DNA of 25,156 nucleotides from CAYSRM01 sp964475205 (GTDB lineage Bacteria; Verrucomicrobiota; Kiritimatiellia; UBA8416; CAYSRM01): contig CAYYVQ010000042.1 of the NCBI GenBank assembly GCA_964475205.1, positions 1 through 25,156 of the forward strand, read 5' to 3'. Shown here in pieces: positions 13,767 through 21,845 of the stretch. Position 1 is the first letter of the stretch; every line of letters starts with the position of its first letter. Under the pieces are notes generated by a model that was not told the origin of the DNA, searched no databases, and worked only from the letters and a program-made list of their open reading frames with translations. Position numbers and translations under genes: made by a program.

Positions 13767-16700
13767 ATGAACTTCGTCACGAAACAGCCAACAGGAAAAA
13801 GCAATTATCCTGGAACAACAACGCAAGGCTTTATATTGAGTATGTTCTCGATTTCCCGTAAATCGACAAACCTGAAGAAACAAAGGCGCCGGGCCGTCCA
13901 TATATTTCGCCCTCTCCATGGACTTTCCCTGATTATAGGAACCCTTGTGCTTTCCGGCGCTGTTGCCGTGTTTTTGAAATCGGCAACAGCAGACTCAGAA
14001 CAGCTTACGGTTCCTGAAAACGTGGCCCGAATCTTGGTGCTACACTCGGATAATGCAGGGTTCTCATGGTCCGAAAAATTTTCAGAAGGCATCAAGGAAG
14101 AACTGGCTCGGCGCGACGAACCGATCGACATCTGTTTCGAATTTCTTGACACAAAAAGAAATTCCACTTCCGGCTACTTGAAATCATTTGAAACAATGCT
14201 GCTGTCAAAGTATGAAGACATAAATGTAGATGTTTTCGTTTGCTGCAACGACCAGTCACTTGCTTTTGTGGCCCAGGCCGGAAACCGGATTTTCCCTGAA
14301 ACTCCGCTCGTTTTCTGCAATGTATCTTTTTTCGACCTCACCCGGTTGCAGGGCCGCCCGGCAACAGGCTTGAAACAAAATCTTGGAATAAAACCGACCC
14401 TCAAAACCGCCCTTAAACTTAATCCAAAAGCAGAAAAAGTCTACATCATATTGAATTCAACCCCAACAGGCCGGGCGTTGAGACGTAAAACAGAGGAAGT
14501 ATCAGATGATTTTTCTTCCGGTCTGGAGTTCATATACCTTGAGGATCTTAACCTGAAACAACTCAGGGATAAGACCTCACAATTGCCGCAGAACTCCATT
14601 GTTCTGCTGCTTGTCTTTAGTGGTGAAAAGGACGGCTCTGTTCTATCCTGCGAGAAAACCCTTGAAATGTTAAGGCCGCATTGCCGGGCGCCTATATACT
14701 CTGTCTGGGATTTCCTCCTGGGCCACGGCATAGTTGGCGGCAGACTGAGCTGCGGCAAGAAAGAAGGCATGATAGCCGCGCAACTGGCTTCCAGGATTCT
14801 TAAAGGCGAAGAAGCTTCAGCAATTCCCACAACAGAGAATCCAACCAGATTCGCTTTCGACTACAAGGAACTATCGGCTTTCAATATACCGTTGCACAGA
14901 CTTCCTGCCGGGGCGCAAATTATCAACAAGCCCTTCTCGCTCATAGAAGAATACTCAACATTGGTAATAGCGGCAGCCCTTATAATTCTAACCCTTGGCG
15001 CTTCTGTAGCCATTCTGGCTGCATCAGCCATTATCCGTAAAAAGTCGCTGAAAGCCATCAAGGCAAGCGAAAGTAAATATTCGAAACTTTTCAGCAAATC
15101 AAGCGATGCCATCATTATTCACGACCTGGAAGGCAATATTACAGACGTCAATGAACGCGCGCTGGCTATGTTCGGTTACGCAAAAGACGAGATCCTGAAG
15201 CTTGAAATAGCCGATCTGCATCCGGAGGGCGCCTTGCAACAATCAAAACAGGCTTTTGACATAGTCAAGGAAAGCGGCTCTGTAAGTTTCAGGGTTGATA
15301 TGAAGAAGAAAAACGGAGATCTGTTCCATGCCCACGTTACTGCCGGCGCGTTTCCAAGCAATTCGCACACGCTGATCCAGGGCATTATCAGGGACATCTC
15401 CGAACAGAAGGAATACGAACAGGCGCTGGCAGAAAGCGAGCTGAAATACCGGACCCTGATAGAAACTCTGCCCCATGCCATCGCAATCGTTCAAGAAGAG
15501 AAAATTGTTTTTGCCAACATGGCCCTGCTCCAGATGCTCAAAGCCGGCAGCCAGGAGGAAGTGTACGGGCTCAACTTTCTTGACTCTGTGTCCGAAGCGG
15601 ACAAGCAGAAAATGGCAGACTACATCAGGAGCGCCGAAAGCCGCGCTGATGAAGCGCCGAACCATTATTTTGCAACACTTAAAAGACTCAATGGCCAATC
15701 TTTCCCGGCGGAAATCTTCGCCAACAGAATCGAGTACAGACAAAAACCTGCAATCCAGCTCGTAGGCATAGATATATCCGGGCTCAGAGCAAACCAGGCA
15801 GAAAGGGCTCGGCTGGCCTCCGCTGTTGAACAGGCCGCCGAATGCATAATGATCACAAACCCCGACGGCATCATTAAATATGTGAACCCGTGTTTCGAAA
15901 AAATGACAGGATATTCCATTAGTGAGGTTATCGGCCATACTCCGCAGCTCTTAAGCAGCGGCAAACACAGCAAGGCATTTTACGACAACTTGTGGCAGAC
16001 GATTTCCAGCGGCAAGACGTGGAGAGGAAACTTTATCAACCGAAAGAAAGACGGCTCCACTTTTGAAGAAGAAGCTGTAATATCGCCGGTAATGGACAAC
16101 GCGGGGAACATAGTCAACTACGTCGCGGTCAAGCGCAACGTATCTTACGAAAGATTGCTCGAAAATCAGGTCAGACACTCGCAGAAAATGGCGGCTATGG
16201 GGCATCTGGCGCACCGAATCACCCACACTTTTACCAACGCCCTGACCAGGATCATAGGAAACACACAAATAGCTCAATCCAAGATCGGCCAATCTTCAGG
16301 GATCCGCTCCAACCTGGATGAAATAGCGCAAGCAGCCAACGAAGTTACCGGTCTGGCAGCCGATCTTCTCGCCTTTGCTCACCCTTCTCCGCCAAAAATG
16401 CGGAATATAGATCTCAATCGCATTATTACAGGGCTGAAAGAAATCCTTGGCAGAACGTTATCACCCGATATCGACCTTGTCCTGCAACCGGCCGCCGGCA
16501 AACATAAAATAAACGCCGACCCAGGCCAGCTCGAACAGGCGCTGACACACATTGCCATAAATTCAATGGAATCAATGTCCAAAGGCGGAAAAGTGACTAT
16601 AACCACGCAGGTAGAAGACCTGTCCGTGGAAGAAATAGCCGCCATACAGGCAGGAATACCCGATGACAGACGCCATCACGGAGGTTTCGGAGCAATCGCA

Positions 16701-16922
16701 GTCTCAGATACCGGCTGCGGAATGTCCGAAGACGTGCTTGCGCACGCCTTTGACCCGTTCTTCACTACTAAGACAGACGACCGGAGCGCCGGCCTGGGCC
16801 TGTCAACTGCGGACAGGATAATAAGCCAACACGGCGGCCAGATCATAATAGACAGCCAGCCGGGCCGCGGCACTACTGTAAAAATCTATCTCCCGCTCTC
16901 CGATAACGATAATGACAAGTAG
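13767..16922 (+). CDS. Membrane sensor histidine kinase: ABC substrate-binding-like sensor, three PAS domains, HisKA, HATPase
   Basis: The 1051-residue sensor kinase is probably in the inner membrane. A basic N terminus and first span (about 51-71) precede a periplasmic domain (about 85-390) resembling the ABC-type substrate-binding family used as a sensor (ILVLHSDNAGFSW, FVCCNDQSLAFVAQ). A second span covers about 397-424. Cytoplasmic PAS-like domains start near 436, 558 and 683. The HisKA helix has His820 in GHLAHRITHTFTNAL, and the ATPase has Asn932, DTGCGM (981-986), FDPFFTTK and GLGLS (1009-1013). The residue after His820 is Thr instead of the usual Asp/Glu. No receiver domain or adjacent response regulator is present, so the partner is unknown. 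ATG 13767 has AAGG upstream and overlaps a short upstream frame by ATGA. ATG 13842 is an alternative that removes 25 unconserved residues. Confidence 0.88.
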   Translation: MNFVTKQPTGKSNYPGTTTQGFILSMFSISRKSTNLKKQRRRAVHIFRPLHGLSLIIGTLVLSGAVAVFLKSATADSEQLTVPENVARILVLHSDNAGFSWSEKFSEGIKEELARRDEPIDICFEFLDTKRNSTSGYLKSFETMLLSKYEDINVDVFVCCNDQSLAFVAQAGNRIFPETPLVFCNVSFFDLTRLQGRPATGLKQNLGIKPTLKTALKLNPKAEKVYIILNSTPTGRALRRKTEEVSDDFSSGLEFIYLEDLNLKQLRDKTSQLPQNSIVLLLVFSGEKDGSVLSCEKTLEMLRPHCRAPIYSVWDFLLGHGIVGGRLSCGKKEGMIAAQLASRILKGEEASAIPTTENPTRFAFDYKELSAFNIPLHRLPAGAQIINKPFSLIEEYSTLVIAAALIILTLGASVAILAASAIIRKKSLKAIKASESKYSKLFSKSSDAIIIHDLEGNITDVNERALAMFGYAKDEILKLEIADLHPEGALQQSKQAFDIVKESGSVSFRVDMKKKNGDLFHAHVTAGAFPSNSHTLIQGIIRDISEQKEYEQALAESELKYRTLIETLPHAIAIVQEEKIVFANMALLQMLKAGSQEEVYGLNFLDSVSEADKQKMADYIRSAESRADEAPNHYFATLKRLNGQSFPAEIFANRIEYRQKPAIQLVGIDISGLRANQAERARLASAVEQAAECIMITNPDGIIKYVNPCFEKMTGYSISEVIGHTPQLLSSGKHSKAFYDNLWQTISSGKTWRGNFINRKKDGSTFEEEAVISPVMDNAGNIVNYVAVKRNVSYERLLENQVRHSQKMAAMGHLAHRITHTFTNALTRIIGNTQIAQSKIGQSSGIRSNLDEIAQAANEVTGLAADLLAFAHPSPPKMRNIDLNRIITGLKEILGRTLSPDIDLVLQPAAGKHKINADPGQLEQALTHIAINSMESMSKGGKVTITTQVEDLSVEEIAAIQAGIPDDRRHHGGFGAIAVSDTGCGMSEDVLAHAFDPFFTTKTDDRSAGLGLSTADRIISQHGGQIIIDSQPGRGTTVKIYLPLSDNDNDK

Positions 16923-16998
16923 CCCGGACCTGTCAGGCATTGCGCATTCCTTACTCAGGCAAATCCTTATTTACGCCGTTCCCGACCGTAACATAAAC

Positions 16999-17026
16999 TT
17001 GAAAATGTTAAACGGCAGGTTATTAT
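16999..17026 (+). promoter_or_regulatory. Probable sigma70-type promoter of the universal stress gene
   Basis: TTGAAA at 16999-17004 and TATTAT at 17021-17026 are separated by 16 nt, about 45 nt before the ATG at 17072. It is a good match to the bacterial housekeeping consensus, and it lies in a 149-nt spacer. Confidence 0.5.
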
Positions 17027-17071
17027 TGCAGGCTTTAAAAGAGGCGTATAAACACAAAAAAGGAGGCAGAT

Positions 17072-17533
17072 ATGTTCCCGTATAAGAAGATCCTGTGCCC
17101 CACAGATTTCAGCGAGGCTTCTTACAAGGCCCTCGAGGAAGCCAAGAACATCGCAAAAACCTTTTCAGCGGACCTGCTCGTGCTTCACGTTATAGGACCT
17201 ATCCCGCCGGCGGGAATCTATTCGGATGTGGCCCCTGCAGACTTTGATATTGTTGGATATGAAGAGTCGCTGCGGGAGGGCGTGAACAAAAGGCTTGCAC
17301 AGGTTGTAGACGAAAAACTGGAGGATACCAAGAGCAGGCCCGTTGTTTCTTACGGCGATCCAGGTGAACAGATCGTTCAATTTGCCGATGACACGGATGT
17401 TGACCTGATAGTCATAGCCACTCACGGAATGAGAGGATGGCAGCATGCCCTCTTCGGCTCCGTAGCCCAGAAGGTAATGCGCAAAACAGGGCGCAACATG
17501 CTCATTGTACATGCGCAAAAAGAAAACTCGTGA
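17072..17533 (+). CDS. Universal stress protein, UspA family
   Basis: This single-domain Usp protein of 153 residues is cytoplasmic and probably dimeric. Such proteins bind ATP or other ligands and support survival under stress, with no defined reaction. The sequence begins with MFPYKKILCPTDFSEAS, the family N terminus, and ends with the nucleotide-loop motif THGMRGWQHALFGSVAQKV. This fits the GxxGx9G(S/T) pattern except that the first Gly is Ala, as in many members. Start ATG 17072 is well supported by AAAGGAGG. It has its own promoter-like sequence and a terminator after it, so it is probably transcribed alone. Confidence 0.93.
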   Translation: MFPYKKILCPTDFSEASYKALEEAKNIAKTFSADLLVLHVIGPIPPAGIYSDVAPADFDIVGYEESLREGVNKRLAQVVDEKLEDTKSRPVVSYGDPGEQIVQFADDTDVDLIVIATHGMRGWQHALFGSVAQKVMRKTGRNMLIVHAQKENS

Positions 17534-17576
17534 TGCTCCGATCCTACTGCGGAGGCATTGGGCATATACCGGATGA

Positions 17577-17601
17577 ACCCGAAAACAACGGGTGATTTTT
17601 T
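17577..17601 (+). terminator. Rho-independent terminator after the universal stress gene
   Basis: ACCCG (17577-17581) pairs with CGGGT (17589-17593) around AAAACAA, followed by GA and six T (17596-17601). It lies about 45 nt after the stop codon. Confidence 0.6.
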
Positions 17602-17697
17602 CTGCCTGGCCTTGATTGCCAGTCCTATCCAGCCCGTGCGCTTTGATTCTGATCGAAGATAAGCCGTGCCGGCGACAAAAAACGACACAACAGGAGA

Positions 17698-20109
17698 ATG
17701 ATGATCAACGAAATACAAGAGACACTGGAGTCTAAACGTGAAGCCGTTCACGGCCTGTTAAGAAGGGTCGAAGCGGAAAAAAGACCGTTCATGCTATCAA
17801 CCGACTTGAGCGAAATATTTGACGAGTTCAGCAGGAAGCGCGATGGACGTTCCCTGAAGGGGACCGTCATCAGCCAGGTTTTCAGGCTGGCCCAGGAATC
17901 AGCCATACGCCCGCCATGGATATACATTTCTGTGCGCCAGAGCATAGCTGAATGGAAGTACCTGCGTTTTCATACAGAAGAAGTCCTTTGCGATGAGGTC
18001 AGCGTCAACGAATTCCTGCGATTCAAGGAAGAGTTGATGGAACCGGGACAAAACGAAAACCAATGGGTAGTTGAAGTGGACCTGCGCCCTTTTGAAAGAG
18101 GCTTCCCGAAATTAAAGGAAATCCGATCCATAGGCAGAGGCGTAGAATATTTGAATCGCCACCTCTCAAGCCATATCTTCAAAGATCTGGAAAACGGATC
18201 GCGCAGCATCCTTGGTTTCCTGATGACACACCAGTTGGAGGGCAGGCAGTTGATGCTTAACGACCTGATCCGCAACATCGACCAGCTGCGCGGCGCCCTG
18301 CGACAGGCTGAAGCTTTCCTCAAAACAACAGGAAGCAATAAATCGTGGAACAGTATCGAAGAAAAAATGGCAAAACTGGGCTTTGCGCCGGGATGGGGAA
18401 GAACTGCAGGCCAGGTCCGGAAGATGCTCCAGATGCTTTCCGATCTTCTGGAAGCTCCGGATCCCCAGCAACTTGAAAACTTCCTCTCAAGAATTCCCAT
18501 GATTTTCCGTATAGCAATCATTTCCCCGCACGGCTTCTTCGGGCAGTCAAACGTACTGGGTAAACCGGACACGGGCGGCCAGGTGGTATATATACTCGAC
18601 CAGGTCCGCGCGCTGGAAAAAGAAATGCGCAAAAATCTGTATGACCAGGGCGTCACAGTAGATCCTCAAATCGTGGTTGTTACCCGTCTGATCCCGGAAG
18701 CAGGCAACACCAACTGCAATCAGCGGCTTGAACATATTATGGGAACCGAGAATGCCAGAATTCTAAGAATACCGTTCAGGAATGAAAACGATGAAGTCGT
18801 TCAACGCTGGGTAAGACGCTTCAATGTCTGGCCATACCTGGAAAAATTTGCCCACGAAGTAGAACGGGAGATACCCGCCGAACTGGGCGGAACACCGGAT
18901 ATGGTTATAGGCAACTATTCCGACGGCAACCTTGTGGCTTCCCTTCTTGCACACAGGCTGAACATAACACAGTGCAACATCGCCCATGCGCTGGAGAAAA
19001 ACAAATATCTTTATTCTGCGCTCCGTTGGAAAGAATACGAAGGCGCATACCATTTCTCCTGCCAGTTCACGGCCGACCTCATAGCAATGAACTCGGCTGA
19101 TTTCATCATTACAAGCACCTACCAGGAGATCGCGGGACGGGAAGACAGCCAGGGACAGTACGAGAGCTACGGGTCATTCACGATGCCCGGCCTTTACAGG
19201 GTTGTAAACGGTGTGGACGTCTTTGATCCTAAATTCAATATTGTATCGCCCGGCGCCGATCCTAAAATATTTTTCCCGTATACTGAAAAAGCCAAAAGAA
19301 TCGAGGGATTGGGCGCGGCGGTGCACGGTCTCGTTTTTGAGCCCGAACGCGAAGAAGCCCGGGGTCATTTCGAGAGACCGGACAAGCCTATGATACTGGC
19401 AATGTCCAGGCTCGATCATGTAAAAAACGTTTCCGGGCTCGTGGAATCTTTTGCGCTGTCACAGAAACTTCAGGATATGGCCAATTTGCTTATAGTCGGC
19501 GGCAATATAGATCCGGGCCTTTCGGACGATGACGACGAGCGCGCCCAGATAGAGCGCGTCCACGATCTCATGAATGAACATAAACTGGACGGCGCCATGC
19601 GCTGGATCAATATGCAAAGCGACAAGAACATTGTTGCGGAGATCTACAGAGTTGTTGCAGACCACCGGGGAGTTTTTGTCCAGCCTGCGCTATTCGAAGC
19701 TTTCGGACTTACCGTCATAGAGGCAATGAGTTCGGGGCTGCCGGTCTTTGCGACCTGCTACGGCGGTCCGCTGGAAATTATAGAAGACGGCAAATCCGGA
19801 TACCACATCGACCCTAACCACGGCGAAAAGATGTCACGCTCGCTCGAAAACTTCTTTAAAAAGGCGACCGAAAATCCTGAACTATGGGAAAAAATATCAA
19901 AAGGCGCTCAGCGTCGCGTACAGAAACGATACACATGGAAATTATACGCGGGACGCCTGCTGTCTCTTTCGCGTATTTATGGTTTCTGGAAACACATCTC
20001 CAATATGGAACGAGAGGAAACGCGACGCTACCTGGAAATGTTCTACGGCCTGATGTACAGGCCACTGGCCCGAAAAGTTCCCGGCAACACTGAAACTCCA
20101 GCCACCTGA
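17698..20109 (+). CDS. Sucrose synthase
   Basis: Sucrose synthase catalyses the reversible reaction sucrose + NDP = NDP-glucose + fructose. The 803-residue length equals that of plant and bacterial enzymes. The N-terminal regulatory region (about 1-260) is followed by a GT-B GT4 catalytic part. This part has PHGFFGQSNVLGKPDTGGQ (277-295), NYSDGNLVASLLAHRL, His429 in CNIAHALEK, and SADFIITSTYQEIAG. The nucleotide-sugar site has MSRLDHVKN (Arg571, Lys576) and FEAFGLTVIEAMS with the E-x7-E pair Glu667 and Glu675. Sucrose-phosphate synthase is excluded by the N-terminal region and by these motifs. AGGAG lies one base before ATG 17698 and four before ATG 17701; the second may be the true start. 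No other sucrose gene is nearby, so the direction in vivo is open. Synthesis of a compatible solute and supply of NDP-glucose are both possible. Confidence 0.94.
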   Translation: MMINEIQETLESKREAVHGLLRRVEAEKRPFMLSTDLSEIFDEFSRKRDGRSLKGTVISQVFRLAQESAIRPPWIYISVRQSIAEWKYLRFHTEEVLCDEVSVNEFLRFKEELMEPGQNENQWVVEVDLRPFERGFPKLKEIRSIGRGVEYLNRHLSSHIFKDLENGSRSILGFLMTHQLEGRQLMLNDLIRNIDQLRGALRQAEAFLKTTGSNKSWNSIEEKMAKLGFAPGWGRTAGQVRKMLQMLSDLLEAPDPQQLENFLSRIPMIFRIAIISPHGFFGQSNVLGKPDTGGQVVYILDQVRALEKEMRKNLYDQGVTVDPQIVVVTRLIPEAGNTNCNQRLEHIMGTENARILRIPFRNENDEVVQRWVRRFNVWPYLEKFAHEVEREIPAELGGTPDMVIGNYSDGNLVASLLAHRLNITQCNIAHALEKNKYLYSALRWKEYEGAYHFSCQFTADLIAMNSADFIITSTYQEIAGREDSQGQYESYGSFTMPGLYRVVNGVDVFDPKFNIVSPGADPKIFFPYTEKAKRIEGLGAAVHGLVFEPEREEARGHFERPDKPMILAMSRLDHVKNVSGLVESFALSQKLQDMANLLIVGGNIDPGLSDDDDERAQIERVHDLMNEHKLDGAMRWINMQSDKNIVAEIYRVVADHRGVFVQPALFEAFGLTVIEAMSSGLPVFATCYGGPLEIIEDGKSGYHIDPNHGEKMSRSLENFFKKATENPELWEKISKGAQRRVQKRYTWKLYAGRLLSLSRIYGFWKHISNMEREETRRYLEMFYGLMYRPLARKVPGNTETPAT

Positions 20110-20188
20110 CCGCCGCAAGTAAGAACGGCGCTGTGCGCATCGCGGTAAAATATCGTCAACCGGGCTGAGAGAAGATCGGCTCACGATT

Positions 20189-20216
20189 GCGGGCGACAAT
20201 TATAATTGCCGCTCGC
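20189..20216. terminator. Hairpin between convergent genes
   Basis: GCGGGCGACAATTA (20189-20202) pairs with TAATTGCCGCTCGC (20203-20216) with one wobble and one mismatch, centred on CAATTATAATTG. It lies between the convergent sucrose synthase and ferritin-like genes. A bidirectional terminator role is possible, but there is no T run. Confidence 0.4.
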
Positions 20217-20233
20217 CAGCGTTGCGGGCGGGT

Positions 20234-20698
20234 TCAAGCAGACTCTTGTCTCTTCATTGCTGTTACAGTAACAAGATGCTTGCGCTCTTCTTTCATGAGG
20301 TCATTAAGAAGCGCCCGTTGCGACGCATACTGGTAAGGAGTCACAGAAATAAGGTCCCCGTAAAACAATATGGATTCCCTTTCCATGGATATGGCCGTAT
20401 CAAGAAGGTTGTCCCTGTCAATCTTCGACACATCAAGATTGCCGAAAACAGATGTCTCTACATAAGCCGTGCTAACATAATCCTCGTCAAGATAACCGGC
20501 ATTACCGTCAGGCGACTTGAACAGCCCTGAATCCTCGGCAAACAGCTGCTTGAATTTCTCTATATGTTCTTTCTCCTGGTTAATCAGGAAATCAACCTTG
20601 CTGTTGCCGATCTCCTGCTTTACCTGCTCGTACACCTCGATGCCCTTCTGTTCTATGCCAAGCCCGATATTTAACACAACCTCGGGTGAAAAGATCAT
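20234..20698 (-). CDS. Ferritin-like / rubrerythrin-like diiron protein
   Basis: The 154-residue protein is a predicted four-helix bundle with the diiron pattern of the rubrerythrin superfamily. Candidate ligands are Glu16 or Glu21, Glu42-x2-His45 (QEKEHI), Glu106 or Glu108 in MERES, and Glu138-x2-His141 (KEERKH). It lacks the C-terminal rubredoxin domain of classical rubrerythrin (no CxxC). It is likely to act in peroxide or oxygen reduction, or in iron handling. ATG 20698 is chosen because AGGAGGG lies ten bases upstream; the frame continues to 20761 without support. It is third in a minus-strand group with superoxide reductase and ferredoxin, which suggests a shared oxidative-stress role with the ferredoxin as possible electron donor. 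Confidence 0.82.
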   Translation of the reverse strand: MIFSPEVVLNIGLGIEQKGIEVYEQVKQEIGNSKVDFLINQEKEHIEKFKQLFAEDSGLFKSPDGNAGYLDEDYVSTAYVETSVFGNLDVSKIDRDNLLDTAISMERESILFYGDLISVTPYQYASQRALLNDLMKEERKHLVTVTAMKRQESA

Positions 20699-20850
20699 TC
20701 TTTGTTCCCTCCTTTTGTTAGCCCATTGCGCCAATCCAGCGTCTTTTTCTATTCTACCCATTTCCGCGGTCGCAACCCTCTAAGCGCGGTAGACTCTTCT
20801 CACGAGCCGTGTTCCCGGTTTCAGCCCGATCACTCGCACCGGCACATTCT

Positions 20851-21039
20851 CTACTCTTCTAACGAAATAGCTTCTACCGGGCAACTTTCCGCAGCCTCCC
20901 TGCAGGCATCTTCCGCCTCGGGCGGAACAACATCAACTTTTGCACGCGCCACGTCGCCTTCCATCTCAAAGACCTCGGGACAGGTATCCGGGCAAAGTCC
21001 ACAACCTGTACAAATTTCCTGATCCACTATCGCTTTCAT
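20851..21039 (-). CDS. Single-cluster [4Fe-4S] ferredoxin
   Basis: This is a 62-residue soluble electron carrier. Cluster ligands are expected to be Cys10, Cys13 and Cys16 (CTGCGLC) plus Cys53 (CP). Cys20 and Cys46 remain and could form the disulfide known in some single-cluster ferredoxins (Thermotoga and Desulfovibrio types). The rest is acidic, as usual for this family. ATG 21039 has AAGGAG seven bases before it. It lies between the superoxide reductase gene (68-nt gap) and the ferritin-like gene (152-nt gap), so it may feed electrons to one or both. Confidence 0.93.
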   Translation of the reverse strand: MKAIVDQEICTGCGLCPDTCPEVFEMEGDVARAKVDVVPPEAEDACREAAESCPVEAISLEE

Positions 21040-21059
21040 GTCAATTCTCCTTTTTTGTC

Positions 21060-21075
21060 GAGCCTGATCTATTCA
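21060..21075 (-). repeat. Dispersed 16-nt motif, copy 6
   Basis: The plus strand reads GAGCCTGATCTATTCA, the reverse orientation, with a G for the first T. It sits between the stop of the superoxide reductase gene (32 nt away) and the ferredoxin ATG. It therefore lies inside the presumed operon, over the region before the ferredoxin ribosome binding site. Confidence 0.75.
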
Positions 21076-21107
21076 CGCACCGATACCGGCAGCCTCTACT
21101 GCCTGTT

Positions 21108-21503
21108 TTACTTTAATTTGATTTCCTTTGAAGACTGCCATAACCCATGGATATTGCAGTAAGCCATGGCGTATATGGTTCCCCCGGAGCTGATCTTCAT
21201 TGACACGGTTCCCTCGTGATGGGCATAGACCGGTCCTTCGTTCGGCCCCTTTACAGACTCTCCATGAGCTGCAAAACCAAAGTGCGCGACATGAAAAGGC
21301 GCCTTTGCTCCTTCCGGCTGAAAATACAGATCTATCCACCTGATATGATGCTCAGTGGTGTTCGGATGCGCAACTGCCTTGCCCAGTCCGGTTTTTACCT
21401 GGAAAAACTCATCGGCCTGCACCGAGTCATCACATTCTATTACCGGAACATGTTTCTCCGACTTCCAATCCGCGCTCTGAATCTGATCTTTTAATTCCGC
21501 CAT
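21108..21503 (-). CDS. Superoxide reductase, class II (neelaredoxin-type)
   Basis: Superoxide reductase reduces superoxide to hydrogen peroxide without making oxygen, a typical defence of anaerobes. The 131-residue protein has the Fe(His)4(Cys) centre ligands in family context: Glu16 and His18 (EKHVP), His46 (HPNTTEHHI), His52, and Cys116 with His119 (YCNIHG). The N-terminal desulforedoxin domain of class I is absent, so it is the one-iron class. ATG 21503 has AAGGAGG five bases upstream. The ferredoxin and ferritin-like genes follow on the same strand. Peroxide made here could be removed by the latter. Confidence 0.94.
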   Translation of the reverse strand: MAELKDQIQSADWKSEKHVPVIECDDSVQADEFFQVKTGLGKAVAHPNTTEHHIRWIDLYFQPEGAKAPFHVAHFGFAAHGESVKGPNEGPVYAHHEGTVSMKISSGGTIYAMAYCNIHGLWQSSKEIKLK

Positions 21504-21845
21504 AACTTCCTCCTTGTTTCTACCGGGCCGGCGGCATTTTCTCTAATCACAAAGCCAGCCAGGAACAATCGTTATCCTGAATTGTATCTATTAGTTATTC
21601 CTTATGCCATAAGGAAATCCCTTACACAATCCCGACTAAATCCTTACCTCACGCGGACAACGGACTACAGCATACAGACCACCGACTCTTTCGCAGGACG
21701 GTGCTCCGCGCCATGTTTTCCACTTTTCCGCTTCTACTTTGTACACGCTTCCCTCTTCTTCCCCCCGTCTCCGCCTCAATGACCATTGACTAACACAATC
21801 CTCTGATGTATATACACAATACAAAGAAAAAACCGGCGTAAAAAT
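21504..21845. other. Divergent spacer with short-word repeats
   Basis: This 342-nt spacer between superoxide reductase (minus) and the AI-2E family gene (plus) has no supported gene. A perfect 8-bp hairpin, TTCCTTAT/ATAAGGAA around GCC, lies at 21598-21616. A region of short related words, read on the minus strand as GTCGGTG, GTCTGTAT, GCTGTA, GTCCGTT and GTCCG, lies at 21654-21686. A pyrimidine-rich stretch follows at about 21720-21775. The frame across 21636-21851 on the minus strand looks spurious. Confidence 0.55.

Noticed and set aside
15243..15938. Long antisense frame (231 residues) inside the sensor kinase gene
   Set aside because: It is fully covered by the well-supported kinase frame on the plus strand, and its product shows no recognisable domain.
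16920..16935. Further copy of the dispersed motif at the sensor kinase stop
   Set aside because: Only 11 of 16 positions match, which is too weak to count, though its place at a TAG stop is noted in the findings.
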